Positions 21,701 through 32,494 of a DNA stretch of 64,000 bases are shown here, one piece after another (position 1 is the first letter of the stretch; each line of letters starts with the position of its first letter). The translations under genes were made by a program, and so were the position numbers. The notes beneath the pieces were generated by a model. The model worked only from the letters and a program-made list of their open reading frames with translations, did no database searches and was not told the DNA's origin. The DNA lies in contig CM054141.1 of NCBI GenBank assembly GCA_028751875.1, forward strand, positions 73,610,501-73,674,500, written 5' to 3'. This DNA comes from Rapana venosa (lineage: Eukaryota; Mollusca; Gastropoda; Neogastropoda; Muricidae).

Positions 21701-23958
21701 TGGTGCAGCTTTCTATGTGTGACTCATGTTGGATCAAAGCCTACCATAATTATCATCCATCTTGCATTGCATGGTGCAGCTTTCTATTGTGTGTACCATG
21801 TTGGATCAAAGCCTACCATAATTATCATCCATCTTGCATTGCATTGGTGCAGCTTTCTATTGTGTGTACCATGTTGGATCAAAGCCTACCATAATTATCA
21901 TCCATCTTGCATTGCATGGTGCAGCTTTCTATTGTGGGGTACCATGTTGGATCAAAGCCTACCATAATTATCATCCATCTTGCATTGCATGGTGCAGCTT
22001 TCTATTGTGTGTACCATGTTGGATCAAAGCCTACCATAATTATCATCCATCTTGCATTGCATGGTGCAGCTTTCTATTGTGTGTACCATGTTGGATCAAA
22101 GCCTACCATAATTATCATCCATCTTGCATTGCATGGTGCCAGCTTTCTATTGTGTGTGCCATGTTGGATCAAAGCCTACCATAATTATCATCCATCTTGC
22201 ATTGCATGGTGCAGCTTTCTATTGTGTGTACCATGTTGGATCAAAGCCTACCATAATTATCATCCATCTTGCATTGCATGGTGCAGCTTTCTATTGTGTG
22301 TGCCATGTTGGATCAAAGCCTACCATAATTATCATCCATCTTGCATTGCATGGTGCAGCTTTCTCTTGTGTGTACCATTTTGGGATCAAAGCCTACCATA
22401 ATTATCATCCATCTTGCATTGCATGGTGCAGCTTTCTATTGTGTGTACCATTTTGGGATCAAAGCCTACCATAATTATCATCCATCTTGCATTGCATGGT
22501 GCAGCTTTCTATTGTGTGTGCCATGTTGGATCAAAGCCTACCATAATTATCATCCATCTTGCATTGCATGGTGCAGCTTTCTATTGTGTGTACCATGTTG
22601 GATGAAAGCCTACCATAATTATCATCCATCTTGCATTGCATGGTGCAGCTTTCTATTGTGTGTACCATGTTGGATGAAAGCCTACCATAATTATCATCCA
22701 TCTTGCATTGCATGTGTGCAGCTTTCTATTGTGTGTTACCATGTTGGATCAAAGCCTACCATAATTATCATCCATCTTGCATTGCAGGTGCAGCTTTCTA
22801 TTGTGTGTACCATGTTGGATCAAACTACCATAATTATCATCCATCTTGCATTGCATGGTGCAGCTTTCTATTGTGTGTACCATGTTGGATGAAAGCCTAC
22901 CATAATTATCATCCATCTTGCATTGCATGGTGCAGCTTTCTATTGTGTGTACCATGTTGGATCAAAGCCTACCATAATTATCATCCATCTTGCATTGCAT
23001 GGTGCAGCTTTCTATTGTGTGTACCATGTTGGATCAAAGCCTTACCATAATTATCATCCATACTGCATTGCATGGTGCAGCTTTCTATTGTGTGTACCAT
23101 GTTGATCAAAGCCTACCATAATTATCATCCATTGCATTGCATGGTTGCAGCTTTCTATTGTGTGTACCATGTTTGGATCAAAGCCTACCATAATTATCAT
23201 CCATCTTGCATTGCATGGTGCAGCTTTCTATTGTGTGTACCATGTTGGATCAAAGCCTACCATAATTATCATCCATCTTGCATTGCATGGTGCAGCTTTC
23301 TATTGTGTGTACCATGTTGGATCAAAGCCTACCATAATTATCATCCATCTTGCATTGCATGGTGCAGCTTTCTATGTGAGTGTACCATGTTGGATCAAAG
23401 CCTACCATAATTATCATCCATCTTGCATTGCATGGTGCAGCTTTCTATTGTGTGTACCATGTTGGATCAAAGCCTACAATAATTATCATCCATCTTGCAT
23501 TGCATGGTGCAGCTTTCTATTGTGTGTACCATGTTGGATCAACAGCCTACATAAATTATCATCCATCTTGCATTGCATGGTGCAGCTTTCTATTGTGTGT
23601 ACCATGTTGGATCAAAGCCTACCATAAATTATCATCCATCTTGCATTGCATGGTGCAGCTTTCTATTGTGTGTACCATGTTGGATCAAAGCCTACCATAA
23701 TTATCATCCATCTTGCATTGCATGGTGCAGCTTTCTATTGTGGTGTACCATGTTGGATCAAAGCCTACCATAATTATCATCCATCTTGCATTGCATGGTG
23801 CAGCTTTCTATTGTGTGTACCATGTTGGATCAAAGCCTACCATAATTATCATCCATCTTGCATTGCATGGTGCAGCTTTCTATTGTGTGTACCATGTTGG
23901 ATCAAAGCCTACCATAATTATCATCCATCTTGCATTGCATGGTGCAGCTTTCTATTGT
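18769..23958. repeat. 5.2 kb satellite array, unit 72 bp, about 72 copies
   Basis: The monomer contains ATGTTGGATCAAAGCCTACC, ATAATTATCATCCATCTTGC and ATTGCATGGTGCAGCTTTCT, then ATTGTGTGTACC. Copies are nearly identical. Because 72 is divisible by three, two plus frames and at least one minus frame stay open and give 24-residue peptide repeats, with no coding meaning. Blocks with GTGTGCC instead of GTGTACC are contiguous (for example 19480-19910), suggesting block amplification. Single-base gains and losses are scattered through 19200-23760, many in homopolymers. It lies in TEP intron 4. Confidence 0.98.
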
Positions 23959-23994
23959 GCCGTGTGTGGTGTGGGGGTTCCCTATGATGTGGTG

Positions 23995-24565
23995 TCCTCT
24001 TGCCTGATGTTCTGTGGTGTGATGTTCTATGGTGTGATGTTCTATGGTGTGATGTTCTATGGTGTGGTGTCTTCTTCTGTGATGTCCTATGGTGTGATGT
24101 TCTATGGTGTGATGCTCTATGGTGCAGTGTTCTATGGTGTGATGTTCTATGGTGTGGTGTCTTCTTCTGTGATGTCCTATGGTGTGACGTTCTATGGCGT
24201 GATGCTCTATGGTGCAGTGTTCTATGGTGTGATGTTCTATGGCGTGATGCTCTATGGTGCAGTGTTCTATGGCGTGATGCTCTATGGTCAGTATTCTATG
24301 GTGTGATGCTCTATGGTGTGATGTTCTATGGTGTGATGTTCTATGGCGTGATGCTCTATGGTGCAGTGTTCTATGGTGTGATGTTCTCTGGCGTGATGCT
24401 CTATGGTGCAGTGTTCTATGGTGCAGTGTTCTATGGTGCAGTGCTCTATGGTGTGATGCTCTATGGTGTGATGCTCTATGGTGCAGTGTTCTATGGTGCA
24501 GTGTTCTATGGTGTGATGCTCTATGGTGCAGTGTTCTATGGTGCAGTGTTCTATGGTGTGGTGTT
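23995..24565. repeat. Minisatellite, unit 15 bp (TCTATGGTGTGATGT), abutting exon 5 acceptor
   Basis: About 38 copies of TCTATGG(T/C)G(T/C)(G/A)(G/T)... variants. The last unit runs into GTGGTGTTGCAG, the acceptor of TEP exon 5, without spacer. Two copies of a TCTTCTTCTGTGATGTCC variant occur near 24070 and 24160. Confidence 0.95.
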
Positions 24566-24569
24566 GCAG

Positions 24570-24650
24570 CATTTCCAGGATCACTCCACTGGGCTGACGG
24601 CCTTTGTGCTGATGGCGCTGCTGCAGAATTCAGACGTGCCCACTTCTCCT
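24570..24650 (+). CDS. TEP family exon 5 (thioester domain, STGLTAFVLMALL)
   Basis: An 81-base, phase 0-0 exon reading HFQDHSTGLTAFVLMALLQN, then SDVPTSP, closed by the good donor GTAAGG. It matches the thioester-domain helix (L-T-A-x-V-L-x-A-L-L) that follows the conserved glycine pair after the catalytic position. One of the two glycines usually present there is replaced by the H-F at this junction. Intron 4 before it is 12.7 kb, and its acceptor is embedded at the end of a 15-bp minisatellite with no clear pyrimidine tract. Confidence 0.88.
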
Positions 24651-24675
24651 GTAAGGAACTGACACACACCACACC

Positions 24676-24723
24676 ATTCCTCTCCCTCTCCCTCTCTCTC
24701 TCCCTCTCTCTCTCTCTCCCTCT
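24676..24723. repeat. (TC)n-rich tract
   Basis: TCTCCC/TCTC repeats shortly after the exon 5 donor. Confidence 0.9.
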
Positions 24724-24924
24724 GTGTTATTTCCTTTTCTCCTTCCTTCGATTCTTTTCACCTTGCATCAGGCTGGGATTGTTTTACACTGATGACAACG
24801 AAGGTGTGGTCAGTCTTCTGAAGCAAACGTGGACAAGAGTTACAATTATCATGGCTGCGTTTTGGCTTTATTGTAACAATTACCCTGAGCCAGTTACATG
24901 CAGCCAGTAAGGATACTGCACTGT

Positions 24925-25115
24925 ACATTAGACAGATTAAACTACCCTGGATCAGACAGCACTAAACCTGAATCAGACAGCACTAAACTAAACTAGATTC
25001 GCCTGAATCAGACAGCACTACACTAAATTAAATTCGCCTGAATCAGACAGCACTAAACTAAATTAGATTCGCCTGAATCAGACAGCACTAAACTAAACTA
25101 GATTGACCTGGCCTG
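24925..25115. repeat. Short minisatellite, unit about 39 bp (GCCTGAATCAGACAGCACTA)
   Basis: About 4-5 imperfect copies of GAATCAGACAGCACTAAACT followed by AAACTAGATTCGCCT in TEP intron 5. The remainder to 25414 is plain intron. Confidence 0.85.
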
Positions 25116-25414
25116 GATCATAAAGCACTGGACCAGACTGGTGTGGATCATACAACAATGGACCAGATTAGCCTGATTGGACCACATAATTATATGAATA
25201 GTTTTGGCATGTCATAACTTTGAATGCGAATAGTTGAACATGCATTAACTTTGCATATGAGTAGTTCTGCATGCATTGGCTTTAGTTGCGGTTTTCCCCA
25301 CACATTGACTTGGTATAGTTAAGGATGATGTTGATAGTGGTGTTGACCCTGACTGTGGCCAGGATGTAGGCTGGGTGGTTAGTTGGGCGGAGGCTGACAC
25401 ACGGCAGGTTTCAG

Positions 25415-25598
25415 GCCCAGACCTCGGCACTGCAGGGCGCCAGCAGGAACGCCACTCTTTACCTGGAGCAGCACTTCCGCACCATCCCCCCTGACGACTT
25501 CCTGTCCCTGGCCCTCACCTGCCTGGCTCTGACCAGGGCCGGAAGTCCTGTGGCCGACACTGTCTTTACCGCCCTCAGGGTCAAGGCCACCACAGAAA
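25415..25598 (+). CDS. TEP family exon 6 (thioester domain)
   Basis: Phase 0 to 1 exon reading AQTSALQGASRNATLYLEQH, then FRTIPPDDFLSLALTCLALT, then RAGSPVADTVFTALRVKATT and E, with donor A|GTAAGA. The acceptor is taken as TTTCAG|GCC because it restores phase 0 with exon 5. An alternative AG ten bases earlier would shift the frame. It matches the helix pair of the thioester domain with A-L-A-L-T-x-A, and carries a possible N-glycosylation site (NAT). Confidence 0.87.
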
Positions 25599-26304
25599 GT
25601 AAGATGGCGGTCAGCTGCCTTGTGGTCAGTGTGTTCGCTGGTGATTTTGTGCTTCTGATATTCAGTTTATAGCAAGTAGTCTGCATGTACTTGTTGTAAG
25701 CCAATTCTTTTTTTTTAATGTCAAAAATGGCGTTATTTTTCGTGAAATTTCAGTGCAAAACAAGCCTCGATTGCACTGGCAAATGCTCATCCCAAGGTTG
25801 ATTGTCAAAGACAGTGTTTTGGAAGGTGGCACAGCAAGCCTGTGCTGCAATCCTTCTTTTCTGATGAACGACTAGCAGGACTACAGAACTGCTGTGGGCT
25901 GAGGGCTCGTGAAAGCAGTGGACTAGTGTTGGTTCGACAGGCTTACGATACGCAAGACACACCTTTTTGTAGGTAAATAAGCCGTGTAGTAGTTAGCGTT
26001 ATTTTCTGAGTGTATCAGTACATTGTTTCATGTCATCAAGTGGAGAACTGAACATTGTCCAGCTTTTTAACAGATGGTTTGACATGACTGTGGCCTGGGA
26101 TGCTGCCGTTTACTGTGGTGACCAGACAGTGACATGGATAACCCTGGAATGGTCACTGACTGTCCATTTCCTGGTGTTTCTTGACTTTATGGTATTTTAC
26201 ATGTTTGTTACTTTGAAGTGTTCATCTGTTTTTGTTGCTGTTGTTGGGGGATTTGTGATGTGGGGATGATGATTGAAGCAGAATGGCTGACATCCTCTAC
26301 ACGG

Positions 26305-26482
26305 TCAGGGAGCCACGAAAGCCTAGCGGTTAGAGGATTGCACTCGCAATCTGGCGGCCTCCACTGCCCCAAAAGTCCTTGGATGGAACTATAAACTGAG
26401 ACCCTGTGTGCGAACGCACACAGAACACCTTGTGTTCACGTTAAAAACCCGTTTCTCCTGTCGGAAAAGCAGGCCAATAGAA
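26305..26482 (+). mobile_element. SINE copy 2, plus orientation, truncated
   Basis: Starts with the tRNA-like AAAGCCTAGCGGTTAGAGGA and GCACTCGCAATCTGG, then ATAAACTGAGACC and a GCGAACGCACACAGAAC segment. It lacks a clean B box and lacks the 3' half. The 15-bp minisatellite begins where the SINE body stops. Confidence 0.8.
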
Positions 26483-26484
26483 AC

Positions 26485-26800
26485 GGACAACTGCCACACA
26501 GACAACTGCCACACAGACACTGCCACACGGACAACTGCCACACAGACAACTGCCACACGGACAACTGCCACACAGACAACACGGACAACTGCCACACAGA
26601 CAACACGGACAACTGCCACACAGACAACACGGACAACTGCCACACAGACAACTGCCACACAGACACTGCCACACAGACAACTGCCACACGGACAACTGCC
26701 ACACGGACAACTGCCACACAGACAACTGCCACACGGACAACTGCCACACAGACAACACGGACAACTGCCACACAGACAACTGCCACACAGACAACTGCCT
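26485..26800. repeat. Minisatellite, unit 15 bp (ACAACTGCCACACAG)
   Basis: About 20 copies, alternating CACAG and CACGG, with a few 9-base units lacking TGCCAC. It directly follows the truncated SINE. Confidence 0.95.
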
Positions 26801-27035
26801 CTGGAACCTATTATATATAAACCCTGCTTGACGAGGTGCGGGTTGACAGCCATTGCTGACTATATTGCTGATAGCATTTGCTTCTTAGTGCTGACTGCCC
26901 TGTCAGTTCTCTCCCTTCCCTTGACGCCAGTCTGTGGCCAGCTGTTCAGGCATCAGAGAGGGAATGGTCTGTGCCCTGTCTCCGGCCTTCACCTCTGCAG
27001 TGGCCTACTCTGTGTGTTGGCTGTGGTTAAGCAGT

Positions 27036-27073
27036 GCGCGTGCGTGCGTGCGTGCGTGCGTGTGTGCGTGCGC

Positions 27074-27116
<43 letters not shown>

Positions 27117-27242
27117 TGTGTGTGTGTGTGTGTGTGCGTGTGTGTGTGTATGTGTGTGTGTGTGTGTGTGTGTGTCTGTGTGCGTGCGTGCGTGCGTGTG
27201 TGCGTGCGTGCGTGCGTGCGTGCGTGTGTGTGTGTGTGTGTG
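27036..27242. repeat. (GCGT)n/(GT)n microsatellite next to exon 7 acceptor
   Basis: Blocks of GCGT and GT alternate. The tract ends about 20 bases before the acceptor of TEP exon 7 and takes the place of a normal pyrimidine tract region. Confidence 0.95.
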
Positions 27243-27263
27243 GCTTGCTCACCATTCACGCAG

Positions 27264-27481
27264 ACGGAATGACCTACTGGAAGACTCCCTCCAACACCAG
27301 CACCTTCGACCCCTGGACACACTGGCGGCCGGCCCACGTGCGGGCACGCCCCCTGGACATCCAGGTGACCTCCTACGCCCTGCTGGCGTTCTCTGCGCGG
27401 GGCCTGCTGCAGGAGGGCCTGGGCGTCCTTCACTGGCTGACACGGCAGAGGAATCCCTATGGGGGCTTCTCCTCCACACAG
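27264..27481 (+). CDS. TEP family exon 7 (late thioester domain, GGFSSTQ)
   Basis: Phase 1 entry completes Asn, reading [20 protein letters not shown], then [20 protein letters not shown], then [20 protein letters not shown], then [13 protein letters not shown]. The donor is CACAG|GTCAGC. E/D-x-x-x-T-S-Y-A-L-L-A, W-L-x-x-Q/R-N and G-G-F-S-S-T-Q are fixed points of the family, with the next exon supplying the expected D-T. An N-glycosylation motif (NTS) is present. The donor is repeated in tandem just downstream. Confidence 0.93.
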
Positions 27482-27795
27482 GTCAGCCAGCCAGTCAGCT
27501 CTGTACTGCAGACATCGCAGTCTGTGCCACAGCACTACCTACAGTCAATAGTTTACATCCACACAGGCCAGTCAGTCAGTCAGCTCTGAACTGCAGACAT
27601 CACAGTCTGTGCCACAGCACTACCTACAGTCAATAGTTTACATCCACACAGGTCAGTCAGTCAGTCAGCTCTGTACTGCAGACATCACAGTCTGTGCCAC
27701 AGCACTACCTACAGTCAATAGTTTACATCCACACAGGCCAGCCAGCCAGTCAGCTCTGAACTGCAGACATCACAGTCTGTGCCACAGCACTGAAG
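27476..27795. repeat. Tandem repeat, unit about 80-95 bp, carrying copies of the exon 7 splice donor
   Basis: Four copies of a unit that includes CCACACAGG(T/C)CAG, CAGTCAGCTCTG(T/A)ACTGCAG, and ACTACCTACAGTCAATAG. The first copy overlaps the real exon 7 donor. The copy near 27650 keeps CACAG|GTCAG, while those near 27570 and 27735 have GCCAG in its place. Confidence 0.9.
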
Positions 27796-28019
27796 TCAGT
27801 GTGCTGGTCGCTGGAGAAAACAGCTGGTGATGGGCAGAGGGCAGGTAGGCTGTAGGACATGATGGCAGCAATGTAGTGGACAAAGAAGGGACTGGGGTGT
27901 AGAGATGAGAAAAGGCATGTAGAAATAAACGGACACTTTAGCGAGTTCTTCACTGACCAAAAGACAGAGCGTTGACAAACTCTCTACCTGAAGAACAGAC
28001 GTGATGTATGGCAACGTGT

Positions 28020-28284
28020 GTATGGGTGGGGCAGACACGATGGTAAAATGTATGGCTTAATATGATAATGCTAATTAAGGGACAGGTAAATTGTATTGAT
28101 TGATAATGATAATGCTAATTAAAGGAGAGATATAATGGCTTGTTGTGTATGTGTGCAACAGGACACGATGGTAAAGCGTATTGTTTAATGTGGCAGGACA
28201 CTACTATAAAGTGTATTGATTATTGATGATAATGCTAATTACAGGAGAGCAATAATGGCGGTGTTGTGTATGTGTGTCTGGCAG
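28020..28284. repeat. Diverged repeats resembling the exon 8 acceptor region
   Basis: Three imperfect copies (near 28030, 28155 and 28190) of a segment containing GCAGACACGATGGTAAA or CAGGACACGATGGTAAA and GATAATGCTAATTA-AGG precede the true acceptor GCAG|GACACCATGGTGG at 28285. The rest of intron 7 (27796-28020) shows nothing else. Confidence 0.7.
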
Positions 28285-28434
28285 GACACCATGGTGGGGC
28301 TACAGGCCCTGACAGAGTTTGTGCAGAAGGCCGTTCCCCAGGGTTATGACCTTCACCTTGAGGTCCGTGCCCCGCACGTGCAGGCTGACTTTAACATCAC
28401 CAACAGCAATGGCCTCGTCTTGCAAACCAAGGAT
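28285..28434 (+). CDS. TEP family exon 8 (end of thioester domain, second CUB half)
   Basis: A 150-base phase 0-0 exon: DTMVGLQALTEFVQKAVPQG, then YDLHLEVRAPHVQADFNITN, then SNGLVLQTKD, with donor GTGAGT. D-T-x-V-x-L-x-A-L closes the thioester domain, and the beta-strand-like remainder starts the second half of the CUB domain. NIT is a possible N-glycosylation site. Confidence 0.92.
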
Positions 28435-28454
28435 GTGAGTTCTCTGCCCTCACC

Positions 28455-28815
28455 CCTTCCTCTTTCCTGTCCTTTCCAGTCCTGTACCGCTTTTCTGACA
28501 TCTTTCCTGCCTTTTATTGATTTTCTGACATATTTCCTGTCTTTTGGTGATTTTCTGACATCTTTACTGTCCTGTACCGCTTTTATGACATCTTTCCTGC
28601 TTGTTATTGATTTTCTGACATCTTTCCTGTGTTTTTTTAGTGATTTTCTGACATCTTTACTGTTCTGTACCGCTTTTATGACATCTTTCCTGCTTGTTAT
28701 TGATTTTCTGACATCTTTCCTGGGTTTTTTTTAGTGATTTTCTGACATCTTTACTGTCCTGTACCGCTTTTATGACATCTTTCCTGCCCTGCACTGACAT
28801 CCTGCTTCTCTGACA
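28455..28815. repeat. Minisatellite, unit about 30 bp (TTTTCTGACATCTTTCCTG)
   Basis: About 11 copies of TGACATCTTTCCTG with (C/T)TTTTATTGATTT or TGTACCGCTTTTA spacers, starting within 25 bases of the exon 8 donor. Higher-order pairs are visible (28560-28620 resembles 28655-28715). Confidence 0.93.
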
Positions 28816-28922
28816 TCTTTCATCCTGGAGCCACATGTTTACCGGCTGTTGCCACAGGCTGAGGTGTGGTCAGTCCATGAGGAAAGGCCTTAGGTTTCTG
28901 TCTGCAGAGTCCTTGATCCTTT

Positions 28923-28985
28923 ATTGCAATTTGTATTCTTTTATATCGCGGATCATGGAATAAGCGCTCATGTGCAAGAGTCCTC
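28923..28985 (-). mobile_element. SINE copy 3, 3' end only
   Basis: TTCTTTTATATCGCGGATCA followed by TGGAATAAGCGCTCATGTGC matches the 3' end of the SINE body, read in minus orientation. The body is missing. Confidence 0.7.
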
Positions 28986-29334
28986 CAGTCACTGGCCAGT
29001 CCAGGGGGCGTGGTGGTCTGCTGGACAAAGGGTGGGGACTTGGACCATCTTCATTCCAGGTCAGCTAACACACAGGCCTGCCAATTCCTTCACATCTTAT
29101 CATTCATGACGGGTTCAGTGGGTTGCATAGTCTGCAGACAGAGGAGGCTTCCTCTGAGATGACAGGCGGCCTACATACTGCAACCACTACACCTGGACTG
29201 TACACCTGCAGCCTCAAATGACGTGATGTAACCAGTAGTGACTGTGTCTCTGATGTGTTTTCAGTGTGCTTTTTAGCCTATTGTTTGATATTGCATACCA
29301 TTTTCAGTCAGGGCGGAGTTCCTTGTGTGACATT

Positions 29335-29570
29335 CGCGCTGGGAGAGGAATAGACCAGTGGTTAAAGCGTTGGACTCTTGGCCTGAAGGCCCGGGTTCAA
29401 GCCATCAGCAGGCGCCCGTTAGAGGGGATTTTTCACCTGGAGTTAATGTCAGTAGGAAGTCTATTCCCCCGAAAGTCCTTCGGATGAGGCTATCAAGCCA
29501 TGTTTACGCACGCAGAACATCTTAAAACAAGTTCTGCAATTTGAAAGAGTAGGCCGTTTCGTGCCAGTAA
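29335..29570 (+). mobile_element. SINE copy 4, plus orientation, diverged
   Basis: The head has TAGACCAGTGGTTAAAGCGT, TGGCCTGAAGGC and the B-box-like GGGTTCAAGCC. Then come TTTTCACCTGGAGTTAATGT, AAAGTCCTTCGGATGAGGCT, and GCAGAACATCTTA followed by GAGTAGGCC. This is an older copy than copies 9 and 10. The stretch 28990-29330 around it is plain intron. Confidence 0.8.
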
Positions 29571-29959
29571 GAGCGGAGGTCAACATTAACAAAAGGCAGG
29601 CACACTGGTGTCGTGTGTAGAGACCACCCCGAGGTCGGACTGCAGCTGCCCTCATGGTGTGTAAACTGTTGCATAGGGAAAGAACAATGAAACATCGGGA
29701 TGCTTCTCCCGAGATTAATATGTTGCAACAAGATTAGCGTCACTGTATTTTATTTTTCAAATTCTTCTTTGCAAGTGTATGTGTTTCCCTGTCATGTGGC
29801 ATGCATGTCGGTGTAGTGGTGTGATAGTGGACGTGGCCCAGTGTCCTTCAGGATATGGCTGACTTCCTGTCACGTGATGAGGTATCTAATGATGGTTATA
29901 GTTAGGACCAGTGTCAGAAGCTCAGTGACGTCATAGCACACTGCACTGGTGTCTTTCAG

Positions 29960-30022
29960 TTCGACATGGCGCCCAGTGAAGTGACGTTTACCGCCAGGGG
30001 CACAGGGGTGGCTGTGGCAGAG
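29960..30022 (+). CDS. TEP family exon 9 (second CUB half)
   Basis: A 63-base phase 0-0 exon after GTGTCTTTCAG: FDMAPSEVTFTARGTGVAVA and E, with donor GTGAGC. P-x-x-V-x-F-x-A-x-G-T-G-x-A is the family signature for the strand that ends the CUB domain. Small, but both phases and the signature fit. Confidence 0.9.
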
Positions 30023-30045
30023 GTGAGCATTTCCGTTACACTGGG

Positions 30046-30065
30046 GAGAGAGAGAGAGAGAGAGA

Positions 30066-30102
<37 letters not shown>
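30046..30102. repeat. (GA)n microsatellite
   Basis: GA run with two AAG interruptions, 24 bases after the exon 9 donor. Confidence 0.95.
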
Positions 30103-30105
<3 letters not shown>

Positions 30106-30109
30106 ACTA

Positions 30110-30721
30110 AACACTGAACAATGAAATGATTTATTGTACTTCGGCCTTTGATCACAATACAGTTCAAAGGGCATAAATGAAAAGATCAAGAAAATAAAAT
30201 GTAGCTTCTCAAAATCTTCATAAGACCTTGGCATTACATCTTGGTATGTACCCCAAACTGTACTCCCAAATAATAATGCATATTTCAAAATTATGAATGA
30301 AGTGCTGACTTTGACAAAAACAACAACAGCAAAAATCAAACAAAACTCAGCTCAAAACTTCAGCTCAAAGTTGCCGAACAAAATACAGCTCAAAACACAA
30401 CTGTGACCAATGTTGATAATGGGGTTACGTTTGTCCATATGAACACATACAAAATACAAACATCACGCGCAACATATATCTGATTTCTTTCATTTGAAAT
30501 TGGGTGAGACTCTAATATGAAACCCACGTGACTGCCTCAGACTTGTTGCTGTTTCTTCTTCTTTGCCACAGACCTGGTGTGTCCTCCTCAACAGACAACC
30601 CTCACAGGGGCTATGGGCGTGCTGTGCACAGTGTGCAGGACAGGCTGTGATCGTCGTTCTGTTCACTGATGTGGGGCCGCTTTTGTTGAAGCTTGGGACC
30701 ATACCTTGTGATCACTGTGCT

Positions 30722-30759
<38 letters not shown>

Positions 30760-31245
30760 TACTTGATTGGATGTCTCCCATCACGTTGATTAAGGAATTA
30801 CGGTCCATGATACAGAACGGTTCAGACTGTCAGTATGCCGGGGGAAGTGTGGACTGATGGGAACCTCTGATGGGAACGATTGATGGGAACCTCTGATGGG
30901 AACGATTGATGGGAGCCTCAGTGCAGACACAACATGCACCTGAGTTATCGGCAGATGACCAATTCTCCTTTCTGACCATCAGACCATCACCCCCCTCCCC
31001 CCCACTACCACCACCACCACCCTTCCTTTTTTGGAGAGAGGGGATGGGGGGGGGGGGGGGGGTATTGGGAGACTGTGAAGTCTGTAGTTCTAGGGAGATG
31101 GTCTTGTGTGTTTAGTTTGTGGTGTTATAAGTGTGTTATTGTGTGTTTGGTGCGTTACTACGGATGTTTGTGTGTGTTCATTATGTAATGTTATGGGTGT
31201 CTTGGTGTGTGCTGACTGTGTTGTTAGGGGTGTGTCACTGTGCAG
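30110..31245. other. TEP intron 9, largely unannotated
   Basis: No coding signal is supported here. A poly(G) run occupies 30722-30758 and another G-rich run 31044-31061. A short GATGGGAACCTCTGATGGGA repeat lies at 30857-30915. The A-rich section 30110-30480 may be part of an old element but shows no recognisable protein. Confidence 0.6.
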
Positions 31246-31355
31246 GTGGACGTGTTTTTCAACGTGGAGACAGAGCCGGTGCAGCCAGCCTTCGAGGTGT
31301 CCACAGTCCTGCTGGACGACTACCTCAACAGCTTCAAGCTCATGATCTGCACTCG
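31246..31355 (+). CDS. TEP family exon 10 (start of receptor-binding/MG8 domain)
   Basis: Phase 0 to 2 exon after CACTGTGCAG: VDVFFNVETEPVQPAFEVST, then VLLDDYLNSFKLMICTR, with donor CG|GTAAGT. In family members this is the start of the C-terminal receptor-binding (MG8) domain, including the strand ending C-T/x-R/x that continues with the W/Y of the next exon. The hydrophobic-alternating strands and the Cys support it. Confidence 0.87.
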
Positions 31356-31450
31356 GTAAGTGCAGCTGCACTACGAGCTCACCACCACACTTCCTTTGCC
31401 CGTGGTGAGTGTAGCTGCACCACAGGCATATCGCCACACTTGTTAGGTGC
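31350..31450. repeat. Two imperfect copies of the exon 10 donor-proximal segment
   Basis: GGTAAGTGCAGCTGCACTAC with CCACCACACTT downstream recurs as GGTGAGTGTAGCTGCACCAC with CGCCACACTT about 50 bases later. The second includes a donor-like GGTGAGT. Confidence 0.55.
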
Positions 31451-31459
31451 CGAAGCACT

Positions 31460-32490
31460 AAAGGGTTGTTCTTCCACCGTCTTGGTAGAAGCAGTCATTA
31501 AATTTTGTATTTCAGGGTCACTGTTCTACTTTATAGGTGCATCAAGCTAGCTAACCCACAGTTAGTCAGTGCATTCAGTCTGTAGTGCCGAGGTACATAC
31601 TACGCTGTGTATGTGTACCTTCTCTTTTATCAACACAATTGGAAGGTGCAGCGTACTTAAAGCCTCTCATCACACTTGATAGTTGCATCTTTGCTGCAAC
31701 CTTATAATTCTGGTAGTACATGGGTACTTTACGTCTACAAGTACGTTTACAAGTAAGTATGGTAGGGACCTCCACAGCTCCAGCTGGCTGATGCAGTTGT
31801 TAGGGGCATCTGTACTCCAGGCTTGTGACTGCCGTAAGTAGATGCATCTGTCCTTGCCACTCATTCCGATTAGGCTTCCCACAACCCTGCTCTAGGCCCT
31901 AACACCTGCAGGGTCAGCAGCCCACATACAGCTGTCACAGTTAGGCTGCCGGGAGGCTACCGTTCAGAAAAGGCTCAAACCTCTTGCTCAGTCACTTTGA
32001 TGCTTGTTCTGATCCAAAAATGAATGTGGAGGGAAGTACTTCTTTACTGAAGCCATCACATACTTTGCGAACCTTTACTGCAGACATGGAGCTGTGTCCC
32101 CAGAGCACAAGGCACCAGGGGCTTCACAATCTGAGACTCGTCTCTTTATCCCATGACCACTGATGAGAACGCCAGGGCCATTTGTGATGTCACCAAGACC
32201 CTGCTCCAATGATGACAGGCGCTGGGGTGTCAGGCCTGACAGATGCAGACAGCTGCAGTCCTGGTCAGCGGTCCATTCAGCCCGCAACTGAGCAGTTCCC
32301 ATACTGTGGCCTTACACACACATTTCCCACAGATGGGGTGACGTGACCTTTGGTTTTCATGTCCTGCATGGCCTCCGTGGTTAGCTGGGCGATAAAGAAC
32401 AAGAGCAAATGACTGACTGACTCACGGACTGAGTGACTGACTGACTGACTCACTCAGTGAGTGAGTGAGTGAGTGACAGACTGATTGTGT
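31460..32490. other. TEP intron 10, no recognised feature
   Basis: Low-repeat intronic sequence. Near the right end (32408-32476) a GACT/GAGT tetranucleotide tract (GACTGACTGACTGACTCACT) lies 15 bases before the exon 11 acceptor. I see no further exon in either strand. Confidence 0.6.
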
Positions 32491-32494
32491 TCAG

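Larger units (their letters stand above)
25600..27030. other. TEP intron 6: mostly unannotated sequence
   Basis: From 25600 to about 26300 I see no coding or repeat signal. A SINE fragment (26305-26480) and a 15-bp minisatellite (26485-26800) follow, and 26810-27030 is again plain intron. The long plus-strand ORF that covers the minisatellite and exon 7 is an artefact joining them. Confidence 0.6.

Noticed and set aside
18769..23958. CRISPR-like direct repeats
   Set aside because: The whole 72-bp unit repeats, without unique spacers, in a eukaryotic intron.
18746..23987. Many overlapping ORFs with a 24-residue repeated peptide
   Set aside because: The 72-bp satellite period is divisible by three, so any frame without a stop in one unit stays open. 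No coding bias, and two or more frames are open at once.
23902..24910. 256- and 220-codon ORFs on opposite strands, His/Glu- or Trp/Val-rich
   Set aside because: They translate the 15-bp TCTATGGTGTGATGT array. The only supported coding part is exon 5 at 24570-24650.
26408..27589. 393-codon plus-strand ORF
   Set aside because: It joins a 15-bp minisatellite, a GT/GCGT microsatellite and the real exon 7. Only 27264-27481 has family resemblance and splice borders.
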